DNA from: SW132 sp038150125
GTDB taxonomy: Bacteria; Bacteroidota; Rhodothermia; Balneolales; Balneolaceae
Length of the DNA stretch: 64,000 nucleotides
Direction of reading: 5' to 3'
Assembly (NCBI RefSeq): GCF_038150125.1
Contig: NZ_JBBVMF010000020.1
Location: 23,998-87,997 of the forward strand
The notes beneath the pieces are model-generated. The model had not been told where the DNA came from. It saw nothing but the letters and a program-made list of their open reading frames with translations, and made no database searches. The translations under genes were made by a program, and so were the position numbers. Shown here piece after piece: positions 9,267 through 18,728 of the stretch (its first letter is position 1; the number at the start of each line of letters is the position of its first letter).

Positions 9267-12200
9267 ATGGCAGATAAAGAAGACACGCCCGATCTATTTG
9301 GAGATTTAGAAATGTATCGGGCCATTTTTGAGAATTCACTCACTGCAAACCTTATCCTATCTATAGATGGTGAGATTAAAAAAGCTAATCCAAAGGCATG
9401 CAGTCTGTTTGGATACGAGAACGAAGATTTAATCGGCACATCAGTAAGCAAACTGCTTGAATCAAATGATATTTCAAATATTCAAAAGGGATCTGAATCC
9501 TTTAGTGGACACGCTATTGGATTGAAAGCTAACGGATCGCGAGTTGTTTGTAATATTCTCTATTCGATGTTTGAATCGCAATCAGGTGAGGAACTAGCCA
9601 CGCTGCAGATCAGCGAAAATTCAGAGCGGACTGAAGAGATTGAGAATTTGAAGCTGTTCGAGTCGGTTGTAAAGGATGCGAATGATGCGGTTGTAATCAT
9701 CAAGTCCAGGTCATCGGGTCGAAGTAATGCAGCTGATATCGTTTTTGTAAACGATGCGTACACTGAACTGACCGGGTATGGCCATGATGAATTGATTGGT
9801 CAGGAAGCAAAGTTCCTGAATGCTCCCAAGTCATCGATGAGAGAACTGGCCCGTTTGCGACTTGCGATTGAGCATAACCAGCAGCTGGAAACGGAACTGC
9901 TGAACTATCGGAAAAACGGGGAAGAATTCTGGGCTCAGGTTTCGCTCAGCCCGGTATTTGATGGCGAGGTCTGCACTCATTTTATTGTAATAGCCAAAGA
10001 TGTTACAATCCGCAAAAACAGGGAGCAGCTAAAGTCCCTGGAATCGGATATTAGCAAGGCGTTCAACACGTTTCAGACGCTCACAAGTGCAGTCGAAAAA
10101 ACGCTGAATCTTATTGTATCAATAGATGACCTCAGCCTTGCAGAGTTATGGCTCGTGGATAATGATAAGCAGACAATTCAGCTTACTGGAGTAACATCTT
10201 CGAACGAGCAATCAACGCTGTTTTACGAGGAAACCCCTGATGTAAGAGTTTTTGAAAAAGGGGAAGGTCTACCGGGCATTACCTGGTCGTCGTGTCAAAC
10301 TCAATTCTGGCGAAACCTTGGAGAACGGGAAGATTTTATACGTCACAAAGCCGCAGAAACTGCCGGTATAATAACGGCTTATGGTATTCCTGTCCTCCAT
10401 GATAAAAAGGTGGTTGGTGTTCTTGTGGCGGGGGTGCTGAGCGATCATCCCAGAAAGAGATATTACACGCCGCTGTTACAAAGTATCGGAGAAGCCCTTG
10501 GCTCTGAAATTGACAGAAAAAAGAAAGAAGAAGAGCTGGAACGGATTTTCAGCTTTGCCCCCGATGTCATCTGCATTGCGGGAATGGACGGATATTTTAA
10601 GCAGGTGAATCCCGCTATGAGCAGGCTGCTGGGGTTTACAAAGGACGAACTGCTCAGCCACCCCATCTCTTCATTTACTCACCCGGATGACCGGTTAAAA
10701 ACAGAGAAAGAGATTGATGCACTTAATATCAACGAGGGTGCCACATCGTTCAAAAACAGGTATATCACCAAATCAGGTAAGGTAGTCTGGCTTGAGTGGA
10801 CAACCAGAACCTTTTATGAAGAAGGCAGAATTTACAGTATTGCGCGGGATATAACGGAGCAAAAAGAGCTTGAGATTCTGCTGCGCCAGGCGAATGAAAT
10901 GGCAAAAATTGGGGCCTGGGAATATGATGTAGTGGAAGAAAATGTAACATGGTCTGAGGTCGTTTGTCAAATTCATGAAATGCCTTCTGACTATCAACCT
11001 TCACTTGAAGAGGGAATCAACTTTTACAAAGAAGGATTTAGCCGCGATATAATCACAAAAAAAATCGGGGAAGCTGTTGAAACCGGTCAGTCATTTGATG
11101 TGGAGCTCCAGCTGGTTACAGGTAAAGGGAACGTAAAATGGGTTAGGGTAATCGGCGAAACTGAAGTTGTTCAGGGTCGCGTGAAAAAAATGTATGGAAG
11201 CTTTCAGGATATCCATGACCGTAAAAGTTTTGAAGAACGGTTAAAAAATACGACAAATAACCTGCCCGGGATTATTTTTCAATACATTCTTGACCAGGAT
11301 GGAAATGACAGCCTGAAGTATTTGAGTGAAGGATCCTATGAAATCTGGGGGATTTCATCCGAAGAGGCTATGGAAAATACCGGCTTAATATGGGACAGAA
11401 TAGATGCCAGAGATGTAGAGGGGATGAAAGAGTCGATCGTTAAATCGGCTGAAACACTCACAAAATGGCACTACGAGTGGCGATACCATCACCCTGATGG
11501 AACCTTGCGCTGGCAGGATGGATATGGTACTCCAAAAAAACTCGTAAATGAATCGGTGCAGTGGGATTCTATCATCTTCGATATTACTGAGAAGAAAGAG
11601 ATCGAGCATCTTCTTGAGCAGGCGAGTCAACTTGCTAAAATAGGCAGCTGGGAGGTTAACTTGCGAAGCAGCGATAATGAGATGTACTGGTCAGACATGA
11701 CGAGGGAAATTCTTGAGGTCGAAAATGGTGATAAGGTGACGCTTGAAGGCATGCTTAAATATTACAAGCCCGAGAGTAAACAAAAAGCCAGAAAAGCTGT
11801 CTCAAAAATATTAGACAATGGCGGAAGCTTTGACCTTGAGTTGCAGATTATTACGGGTAGAGGCAGAGAAAAATGGATCAGAAGCATTGGACAGGTTGAA
11901 TTCGAAGATGGAGATGCGGTACGGATGTATGGCAGCTACCAGGATATTGATTCGAGAAAAAAAATAGAAGAAAAGCTAAAGGAGAAAACCCGTCATCTGG
12001 AAGCAATATCAAAACTCAACAGCGCATTGTTGAATTACGAGGCCTGGGTGCAGGCAATCGATGAAAATCTGGAAGTTGTTGGCAGAGCCATCAATGCAGA
12101 CAGAGCATACTATTTTGAAAACTATTATGATCCCGAGACGGGTGAAAGATTTACAACTGAAAAGCTGGAGTGGAACCGGGAGGGAATTACGCCTCAGTTA

Positions 12201-14471
12201 GATAATCCCGAAATGGAATCTGTCCCTTTTTCTGCAGTTCCGGAACTGATTAATCCGATGCTCAGCCATAAGCCAAGTGGCGGTATCATATCCGACATAG
12301 ACGAAGACAATATGACCCGCCAGGTGATGACTGACCAGGATATTAAAGCATTTATGGCTGTTCCGGTCATCGTTAATGGAAATTTCCACGGCTTTCTGGG
12401 CTTTGATAACTGCACGAATGAGCGGTATTGGAGTCGTGAAGAGGAAAAAATGGTGAAAACCATCGCTTCAAACTTAGCGACAGCTATCGAGAGAGATAAA
12501 ATCGATAAAGAGATTGAGAAGTTGCTCAATGAAAAAAACTCAATACTTGAAAGCATCTCTGACGCTTTCTATACAATAGACACTAATTGGAATATTACTT
12601 ACTTCAACCAGGAGGCAAGAAAACTACTTTCCGATAAAAACGATGTTGTGCTGGGGAAAAAAGTGTGGGATGTTTTTTCTCATGAGTCTGGAACTGAGCT
12701 CTTTGAGAAATATCATCACGTAAAGAATTCAGGTCAGGCACTTAATTTTGAATATTATTCCGCTGAACTTGAGACGTGGTTCGATATTTCAGCTTACCCA
12801 TCAGCAGAAGGGATTTCAGTTTATCTTAAAAATATTGACGAGCGTAAAAAAGCTCAGGCCAACATCCTGAAAAAAACAAGCCAGCTGGATGCAATTGCAT
12901 CGTTTAACGGGCTATTGATTAATTCAGAAAACTGGAAGGAAGCAGTCAGCCAAAGCCTAAAAACATTTGGTGAGGTTGTTGATACCAATCATGCCTATTT
13001 CCTTCAGGTTGAGAATTCCGGTGCAGACGGCGAAACAAGAGTGGACCTCAGTTTTGAGTGGTCGGATGAGCCGGATGAAAGTGATGAGCCGCATGGGGAA
13101 TCTCTGCCGGTGTCACTTAGCAGACTCGATGGGTTTGTTGATACCTTGAGAGAAAATAAAAGCTTCTCAAGGCTGACCGGAGAGATAAACGACTCATCGA
13201 TTAAAGAAACATTTGAGAGGAAGGGGGTAAAATCGATTCTGGGCATTCCCGTCTTTGTTAATGATGAGCTGCACAGTTGTCTTGGATTCAGTGACAGGAG
13301 GGAGAAACGGGATTGGACGGATGAAGAGATCTCGTTCCTGCAAACACTGTCGCTGAATTTGTCGTCAGCCATAGAGAATGAGATGGCTAAAAAAGCCGTA
13401 CAGCGGGTATTTGAGGAGCGAAATGAAATTCTTGAGAGTATCGGCGATGCTTTTTTTGCAGTAGATAAAAACTGGATCGTCACATACTGGAATAATGTGG
13501 CTGAAGAGGTGCTCAGAACGCCAAGAGAAACGATTGTCGGCGAGAATTTATGGGATATTTTTAAAGATGCGATTGATCTGAAATTTTATGAGCAGTATCA
13601 CATCGCAATGGAAGAGAATAAAACCGTGTCGTTCGAAGAGTACTACCCCACGCTTGAAGCCTGGTTTGAAGTTAGTGCCTATCCGTCAAAAGACGGCTTA
13701 TCCGTGTTTTTTAGGGATATAACTGAGAGAAAGGAGACCGAAAAACAACTTCTTGAGCTGAATAAAGAACTGGTAAAACAGAAACGACAGCTCGAGGTCT
13801 CAAACAAGGAGCTGGAACAGTTTGCTTTTGTGGCATCGCACGATCTGCAGGAGCCGCTTCGAATGGTTACCAGCTTTTTAACCCAACTCGAAAATAAATA
13901 CGGCGATGAACTGGATGAAAGGGCAAAGAAATATATTTGGTTTGCAACGGATGGCGCTAAACGAATGCGCCAAATTATACTGGATCTTCTGAATTACTCC
14001 AGAGTTGGCCGTGCCGAAATCAATTTAGTATCTGTTGATCTTAATGCCGTAATGGATGGAATCCGGAGGGATTTCAAAAAGAAAATTGAGGAAAATAACG
14101 CAACCCTTACCTGGAGCGGGTTGCCTAATATAACTGCAGACAGAACGTCTGTCTACAGCCTGCTTAGCAACCTGGTGAGCAACGCGCTTAAGTACCAGTC
14201 AGAGTCGAGCCGTCCTCATATAACGGTCACTGCAGATGAATCAGATGACCACTGGAAAATATCGGTTTCAGATAACGGGATAGGAATTAACCCCGAATAC
14301 AGTGAGAAAATTTTCAGCATTTTTCAACGCCTCCACACAAATGACGAGTACTCCGGAACCGGAATTGGCCTGGCCGTTTGCAGGAAGATTGCAGAAAGTC
14401 ACAAGGGAAAAATATGGGTAGAATCTGAAGAGGGTAGCGGCAGTACTTTCGTATTTACTATCCCTAAATAG
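9267..14471 (+). CDS. Giant multi-PAS/GAF sensor histidine kinase (8 PAS, 3 GAF, HisKA, HATPase)
   Basis: This is a 1,734-residue cytoplasmic sensor kinase. Approximate order: PAS 17-125; LOV-like PAS 131-253; GAF 261-420; PAS 422-538; PAS 540-658; PAS 660-783; PAS 785-906; GAF 908-1086; PAS 1088-1201; GAF 1202-1380; PAS 1382-1495; a short coiled coil; HisKA from 1512 with phosphoacceptor His1525 in FVASHDLQEPLRMV; and HATPase 1615-1734 (SNALKY, DNGIGI, GTGIGLA). The LOV-like PAS has the LLNYRKNGEEFW signature but reads GQEAKFL where photoactive LOV domains have GRNCRFL, so the flavin-reactive Cys is absent. PAS 540/785 and the GAF-PAS pairs at 908 and 1202 look like internal duplications. 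The ASHDLQEPLR signature is typical of kinases that signal to Rcp1-type receivers, and one such gene lies 222 bases downstream. Confidence 0.9.
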   Translation: MADKEDTPDLFGDLEMYRAIFENSLTANLILSIDGEIKKANPKACSLFGYENEDLIGTSVSKLLESNDISNIQKGSESFSGHAIGLKANGSRVVCNILYSMFESQSGEELATLQISENSERTEEIENLKLFESVVKDANDAVVIIKSRSSGRSNAADIVFVNDAYTELTGYGHDELIGQEAKFLNAPKSSMRELARLRLAIEHNQQLETELLNYRKNGEEFWAQVSLSPVFDGEVCTHFIVIAKDVTIRKNREQLKSLESDISKAFNTFQTLTSAVEKTLNLIVSIDDLSLAELWLVDNDKQTIQLTGVTSSNEQSTLFYEETPDVRVFEKGEGLPGITWSSCQTQFWRNLGEREDFIRHKAAETAGIITAYGIPVLHDKKVVGVLVAGVLSDHPRKRYYTPLLQSIGEALGSEIDRKKKEEELERIFSFAPDVICIAGMDGYFKQVNPAMSRLLGFTKDELLSHPISSFTHPDDRLKTEKEIDALNINEGATSFKNRYITKSGKVVWLEWTTRTFYEEGRIYSIARDITEQKELEILLRQANEMAKIGAWEYDVVEENVTWSEVVCQIHEMPSDYQPSLEEGINFYKEGFSRDIITKKIGEAVETGQSFDVELQLVTGKGNVKWVRVIGETEVVQGRVKKMYGSFQDIHDRKSFEERLKNTTNNLPGIIFQYILDQDGNDSLKYLSEGSYEIWGISSEEAMENTGLIWDRIDARDVEGMKESIVKSAETLTKWHYEWRYHHPDGTLRWQDGYGTPKKLVNESVQWDSIIFDITEKKEIEHLLEQASQLAKIGSWEVNLRSSDNEMYWSDMTREILEVENGDKVTLEGMLKYYKPESKQKARKAVSKILDNGGSFDLELQIITGRGREKWIRSIGQVEFEDGDAVRMYGSYQDIDSRKKIEEKLKEKTRHLEAISKLNSALLNYEAWVQAIDENLEVVGRAINADRAYYFENYYDPETGERFTTEKLEWNREGITPQLDNPEMESVPFSAVPELINPMLSHKPSGGIISDIDEDNMTRQVMTDQDIKAFMAVPVIVNGNFHGFLGFDNCTNERYWSREEEKMVKTIASNLATAIERDKIDKEIEKLLNEKNSILESISDAFYTIDTNWNITYFNQEARKLLSDKNDVVLGKKVWDVFSHESGTELFEKYHHVKNSGQALNFEYYSAELETWFDISAYPSAEGISVYLKNIDERKKAQANILKKTSQLDAIASFNGLLINSENWKEAVSQSLKTFGEVVDTNHAYFLQVENSGADGETRVDLSFEWSDEPDESDEPHGESLPVSLSRLDGFVDTLRENKSFSRLTGEINDSSIKETFERKGVKSILGIPVFVNDELHSCLGFSDRREKRDWTDEEISFLQTLSLNLSSAIENEMAKKAVQRVFEERNEILESIGDAFFAVDKNWIVTYWNNVAEEVLRTPRETIVGENLWDIFKDAIDLKFYEQYHIAMEENKTVSFEEYYPTLEAWFEVSAYPSKDGLSVFFRDITERKETEKQLLELNKELVKQKRQLEVSNKELEQFAFVASHDLQEPLRMVTSFLTQLENKYGDELDERAKKYIWFATDGAKRMRQIILDLLNYSRVGRAEINLVSVDLNAVMDGIRRDFKKKIEENNATLTWSGLPNITADRTSVYSLLSNLVSNALKYQSESSRPHITVTADESDDHWKISVSDNGIGINPEYSEKIFSIFQRLHTNDEYSGTGIGLAVCRKIAESHKGKIWVESEEGSGSTFVFTIPK

Positions 14472-14693
14472 TATTGAGAAGAAACGGTTCAGGTCATTCG
14501 TATTAAAAATTGTTGTAAAACCCTGAATCACAATAAGATACAATTTGTTGTATAAACAGCTCGTTTGATAATTACTAAAAACGCAAGTTATAAATAACGG
14601 CAAATACCGAAGAACTAAACATTACCAGTGCTTATAACTGGTTATTTCTACCACTTCTAAAGAGAGAAAAATAGCTATCAGAGCATCAGTACA

Positions 14694-15131
14694 ATGAATA
14701 ATTTATTAAATATACTATTAGTTGAAGATAACGCAGGCGATATAATGCTTATAAAGGATGCACTGGAGGATACAGATTCATCAGTACAAGTTAACGTTGT
14801 GAATAATGGCGAAAAGGCAATTCATTATTTGAACAAAGAGGGTGAGTTCAAGCATTCTAATAAGCCGGATTTGGTCATATTAGATATCAATCTGCCCCGG
14901 ATAAATGGGCACGAGGTCCTGCGGTTTATCAAGAATAATGATGAGATTAAAGAGTTGCCTGTGGTCATGCTGTCAAGCTCATCGGCAGATACAGACATAA
15001 ACATGTCATATAAAGAGTATGCAAATTGTTATGTCACAAAACCTATTGGTGTAGATGAGTTTACAGATACTATCCATGCCATAAAAAATTTCTGGCTCAG
15101 TCTCGCTCAGCTTCCGGACAAGAATAAATAG
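14694..15131 (+). CDS. Single-domain response regulator, Rcp1/CheY-like
   Basis: This 145-residue receiver without output domain carries LLVEDNAGD (acidic pocket), phosphoacceptor Asp64 in VILDINLPRINGHE, the switch Ser in MLSSSS, and the conserved Lys in YVTKPIG. The PRINGHEVL and NFWLSLAQLP segments match the Rcp1 family that partners phytochrome-like kinases. Its position directly after the giant HisKA kinase suggests it is that kinase's phospho-partner. As it cannot bind DNA, the signal must be passed on by protein contact or phosphotransfer. Confidence 0.88.
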   Translation: MNNLLNILLVEDNAGDIMLIKDALEDTDSSVQVNVVNNGEKAIHYLNKEGEFKHSNKPDLVILDINLPRINGHEVLRFIKNNDEIKELPVVMLSSSSADTDINMSYKEYANCYVTKPIGVDEFTDTIHAIKNFWLSLAQLPDKNK

Positions 15132-15889
15132 GCGTGATTTTACTTTATATTGCGTCGTTGGTTTTTGATTAATTTTTTTAAAAAGTTAGGACACGGTAAT
15201 GCGAAAATGCTTTAGGAGTCCTTCTGCACTATAATACAGAATCCGCCATTTTTTAAAAGAGATAGAGCAATGCTTGATTATTAGTTTTTGGCAAAAAACA
15301 GTTTTGCAAAGCCCTTGAAGGGTATGGATGATAAAATAGTATAGTGACACAATGGAAAGGCCTGGCTGGCTGAAGAAGGGAATTATAAGATTCTATACAA
15401 AACTCCATCTATGCTATGTTATATTAAATTCTTGCGAGTAAGGCAAGATCCCTTTAAAGACGAATCTATGGCTGTTCGCCTTATATAGTTCCAAAAAGTA
15501 CAATTTTGGCGAATCTCCTTTTGAGTGTGATGGACAACCATTCTGGAATTTTAACGATGGCAAATAAGGGGCAAGAATTAATTTTTTAGTTTCAGATTAG
15601 GATTTGATCATCTAATGCTTTGATATCTTAAATTTTTTGGTATACTATTTTGAGTTTGTGGCTATAAAGTGTTGCAAAATTTTTAGAATAAATCTTATTG
15701 AATGAAAAAGTTGGCTTTAACATTCAATTCACTGTTTTGATATATCTCTTTCAGCTACAATGCTTTAGGTTGGAGATTATATATCTGGTTCGGGAATAAA
15801 AAAAATGCTTTAGGTAAAAATGCAGGATCACCTAACCAATACATGGCTTGGGTATGTCTTGTATAGCCGTGGCAGTATAAAACCACTGA
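15132..15889. other. 758-base AT-rich gap with three copies of ATGCTTTAGG
   Basis: No gene is supported here. AATGCTTTAGG occurs three times in direct orientation, starting at 15206, 15759 and 15804; the last two sit 45 bases apart and within 135 bases of the next start codon. They may be operator sites for the second half of the island; this is inference from recurrence only. Confidence 0.45.
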
Positions 15890-16336
15890 ATGGAACCGAT
15901 TCATATTTTACTTGTCGAAGACAATGCGGGCGATGTCATGCTTATCAAAGAGGCTTTTAAAGAAGCCAGGGTCATGAATGATATCAATACAGTACAAGAC
16001 GGTGAAAAGGCGATCATGTTTTTAGATAAAAAATCGCCATATGAGGATGTATTTACACCGGATCTGATACTGCTTGATGTGAATTTGCCACGAATAAATG
16101 GTCTTGAAGTTTTAAGCCATATTAAGGAGAGCGATGCTCTGAAAAAGATTCCGGTCATTATGCTCACCACATCTTCAGACGAAAAAGATATACTTGAATC
16201 GTACAAGAACTATGCAAACTGCTATATCACAAAGCCGGTAGATGCCGACAATTTTATGAATACAATTTCCAGGATTGACCAGTTCTGGATTCAGATTGTA
16301 AAACTTCCCCCCAATAAAGGAGAAGTCTATGGATGA
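15890..16336 (+). CDS. Single-domain response regulator, Rcp1/CheY-like
   Basis: This 148-residue receiver is clearly paralogous to the one at 14,694: ILLVEDNAGDVMLIKEA, phosphoacceptor Asp63 in LILLDVNLPRINGLE, switch Thr in MLTTSSDE, and Lys in YITKPVD. There is no output domain. Its end overlaps the start of the next kinase gene by 8 bases, so translation is coupled and the two proteins are probably partners. Unlike the first receiver, which follows its likely kinase, this one precedes it. Confidence 0.88.
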   Translation: MEPIHILLVEDNAGDVMLIKEAFKEARVMNDINTVQDGEKAIMFLDKKSPYEDVFTPDLILLDVNLPRINGLEVLSHIKESDALKKIPVIMLTTSSDEKDILESYKNYANCYITKPVDADNFMNTISRIDQFWIQIVKLPPNKGEVYG

Positions 16337-18146
16337 CAGAGAAAAACGGTACGCTTTTTTTGTGATTGAAGACAGCAGGGGAGATTTTGTGCTGATTGAA
16401 GATTATCTGAATGAGCAGTTTAAGCTCCCTTCAATTACACGTGCGCGAACATATAAAGAAGCTGAAACGATATTTAGTTCTGAGGGTCTCTTTAATTACG
16501 ACTGTATTTTACTTGATCTTTCATTGCCAGATTTAAGTGGTAAGGCTCTTATTGATGAAGTTGTGGCCCGCTCGGGTGATACCCCTGTTATTGTGCTGAC
16601 GGGATATACAGACCTCTCTTTCAGCGTACAATCACTGGCCAAAGGCGTTTCCGATTATCTTCTCAAAGACGAATTATCTCCATCCCTGCTCCATAAAAGT
16701 ATCATTTATAGTCTTAAACGATATGAGTTTTCGAGGCAGGTAAAATCATCAGAACAGAAGTACCGCACACTTTTTGAGCTGAGTCCCGAACCAATGTGGC
16801 TTACGGATATTGAAACCGGGGCCTTTCTTGACGTTAACCGTGCAGCAGTAGAGCATTATGGCTACAGCAAGGATGAATTTCTTTCGATGACGGCAGATGA
16901 TCTTTTGACTGCTGAACAACCCATGCTCACCAACCAAAGCGGAAATGGTGTAATTGTTGGTGAAGTAGATATTGATGGCGAATACCTGAACCACCGCAAG
17001 AAAAACGGTGACGTGATCAAGGTTGAAATTGAATCAAACGAAATAGAGTATGAGGACCGCGCAGCAAGTCTTGTGCTGGTCAGTGACGTTACTAAAAAGC
17101 TCAGGGAGGAGAAGCGCCGCAGGCTTCTCGAATCTGTTGTTACAACCACAACGGAATCTGTAGCTATTTTAGATGTTTCTCCGCAGGCGGTCCACCCCCG
17201 TATTGTGTATGTAAACGGCGGGTTCCAGGAAATGACGGGCTACAGTGAAGATGAGGTAATTAACCGGTCTCTTACTTTTCTGGCGGGCGAGAAAACGGAC
17301 CCGCAGAATATGCAGGAGCTTGAAGATGCCATTCATGAAAAGAAACCAGCCGACGTTGAGCTAATTAACTATAGAAAAGATGGCCGTACCTTCTGGACGC
17401 AGATTACAGTTGAACCCGTTGAGGATGAAGGCGGTAATTACAAACACATGGTTGCTATTGGAAGAGACATTACCGAGCGCAAACAGTCTGAAGAAAAACT
17501 TAAGGCGTCGCTGAAGGAGAAAGAGGTCTTGCTCTCTGAAATCCATCACCGTGTAAAAAATAACCTGGCGCTGGTATCGGGTATGCTGCAAATGCAGGTG
17601 TTTGATGAAGATAATGAAGAAGTTATAAATAAGCTGAACAACAGCATGCTCCGTGTTGAAACCATGGCGAGTATACATCAGCTATTGTATGAATCAAGCA
17701 GTTTTTCCAGGCTGGAGTTTTCCAAGATTATCAATAAGCTTATTAATGCCACCCACGACTCATTCAGTTCCGGTAAAAAAATTGACATAGAAATTGAAAC
17801 CGAACCATTTGAACTGAATATAAACCAAGCTGTGCCTTGTTCACTGATTATTAACGAAGCCATTACAAACGTATATAAACATGCGTTTAAAAACAGACAG
17901 AAAGGTTGGATAAAAGCTGTCTTGCGTTGTGACGATGATCTCGTTACGTTTATACTTGAAGATAACGGAATCGGGCTTCCGGAAGATTTTGATATGTCTG
18001 ATCTCTCTTCGCTGGGCACAAAGATTATCACCGCTTTAGTGAAACAGCTGAATGGTACGTTCGAGCTTGTTCCGCGTGAGGGGGGAGGCACGGTTTTCAA
18101 GCTTGTTTTTCCGGTAAAAGAGAAAAGAGCCCGGCCAACTCAATGA
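16329..18146 (+). CDS. Receiver-PAS-PAS(LOV-like)-histidine kinase (HisKA_2)
   Basis: This 605-residue soluble hybrid kinase has an N-terminal receiver (about 8-130) with phosphoacceptor Asp63 in CILLDLSLPD, closely similar to the receiver of the kinase at 7,729. A PAS domain (about 140-255) and a LOV-like PAS (about 260-385, LINYRKDGRTFW) follow. The LOV core reads NRSLTFLAG in place of GRNCRFLQG, so the photoactive Cys is missing. The transmitter is HisKA_2 with His407 in SEIHHRVKNNL, followed by a GHKL ATPase (LIINEAITNVYKHAF, EDNGIGLP). HisKA_2 kinases are related to the HWE group common among light and stress sensors. The gene starts inside the preceding receiver gene (8-base overlap). 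No membrane segments are present. Confidence 0.88.
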   Translation: MDDREKRYAFFVIEDSRGDFVLIEDYLNEQFKLPSITRARTYKEAETIFSSEGLFNYDCILLDLSLPDLSGKALIDEVVARSGDTPVIVLTGYTDLSFSVQSLAKGVSDYLLKDELSPSLLHKSIIYSLKRYEFSRQVKSSEQKYRTLFELSPEPMWLTDIETGAFLDVNRAAVEHYGYSKDEFLSMTADDLLTAEQPMLTNQSGNGVIVGEVDIDGEYLNHRKKNGDVIKVEIESNEIEYEDRAASLVLVSDVTKKLREEKRRRLLESVVTTTTESVAILDVSPQAVHPRIVYVNGGFQEMTGYSEDEVINRSLTFLAGEKTDPQNMQELEDAIHEKKPADVELINYRKDGRTFWTQITVEPVEDEGGNYKHMVAIGRDITERKQSEEKLKASLKEKEVLLSEIHHRVKNNLALVSGMLQMQVFDEDNEEVINKLNNSMLRVETMASIHQLLYESSSFSRLEFSKIINKLINATHDSFSSGKKIDIEIETEPFELNINQAVPCSLIINEAITNVYKHAFKNRQKGWIKAVLRCDDDLVTFILEDNGIGLPEDFDMSDLSSLGTKIITALVKQLNGTFELVPREGGGTVFKLVFPVKEKRARPTQ

Positions 18147-18179
18147 ACTAATTGCAATACGGGTCGAAAAAAATCACTT

Positions 18180-18626
18180 ATGACAACATCGGACAAAAAA
18201 AAGATTGTTCATATACACATTGGAACGCAGAACTATAAAACATCGCTTACAGCCGGCAATCATGAACTCACAGCAGATGAACCGCAGAGTGTAGGCGGGC
18301 AGGATACTGGCCCGGATCCTTATGATTACCTGCTAATGTCTCTTGGTTCATGTACGGCTATAACCCTGCGTATGTACATCGAGCGTAAAAAGTGGAAGGT
18401 AGATGATATTTATGTTGAGCTCCGTCATTTTAAAGATCATGCCGAAGACTGTGAGGATTGCGACGAAGAATCAGCAAAAATTGATAAGATTGAAGAGGAG
18501 ATCATTGTTAAAGGGGATTTAAGTGACGAGCAACTCGATAAATTACTTGAGATTTCGCATAAGTGTCCCGTCTATAAAACGTTACAAGGGTCAGTAGATG
18601 CAAAAGCATCAATAACCATGCACTAA
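18180..18626 (+). CDS. OsmC family protein
   Basis: This 148-residue OsmC/Ohr-like protein has the two redox cysteines of the family, Cys58 in LGSCTA and Cys129 in HKCPVYKTL. The family reduces organic hydroperoxides with these cysteines. It also has an acidic CEDC cluster (near residues 97-101), seen in many YhfA-like OsmC proteins of Bacteroidota. It begins 34 bases after the HisKA_2 kinase gene on the same strand and may be read with it. Whether the kinases respond to oxidative stress is unknown. Confidence 0.87.
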   Translation: MTTSDKKKIVHIHIGTQNYKTSLTAGNHELTADEPQSVGGQDTGPDPYDYLLMSLGSCTAITLRMYIERKKWKVDDIYVELRHFKDHAEDCEDCDEESAKIDKIEEEIIVKGDLSDEQLDKLLEISHKCPVYKTLQGSVDAKASITMH

Positions 18627-18728
18627 TATACGGTTTGTTGCTGGTATTACAGCGATACGAGCTGTATATTTGAACTCATTTTTACGAACCCCCACAACGA
18701 CAGTTTTCGTTGTAAATAAAGCATTTTA

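Noticed and set aside
16329..16336. Frameshift joining the second receiver to the HisKA_2 kinase
   Set aside because: Each gene has its own complete domain set and sensible start; the 8-base overlap is ordinary translational coupling.
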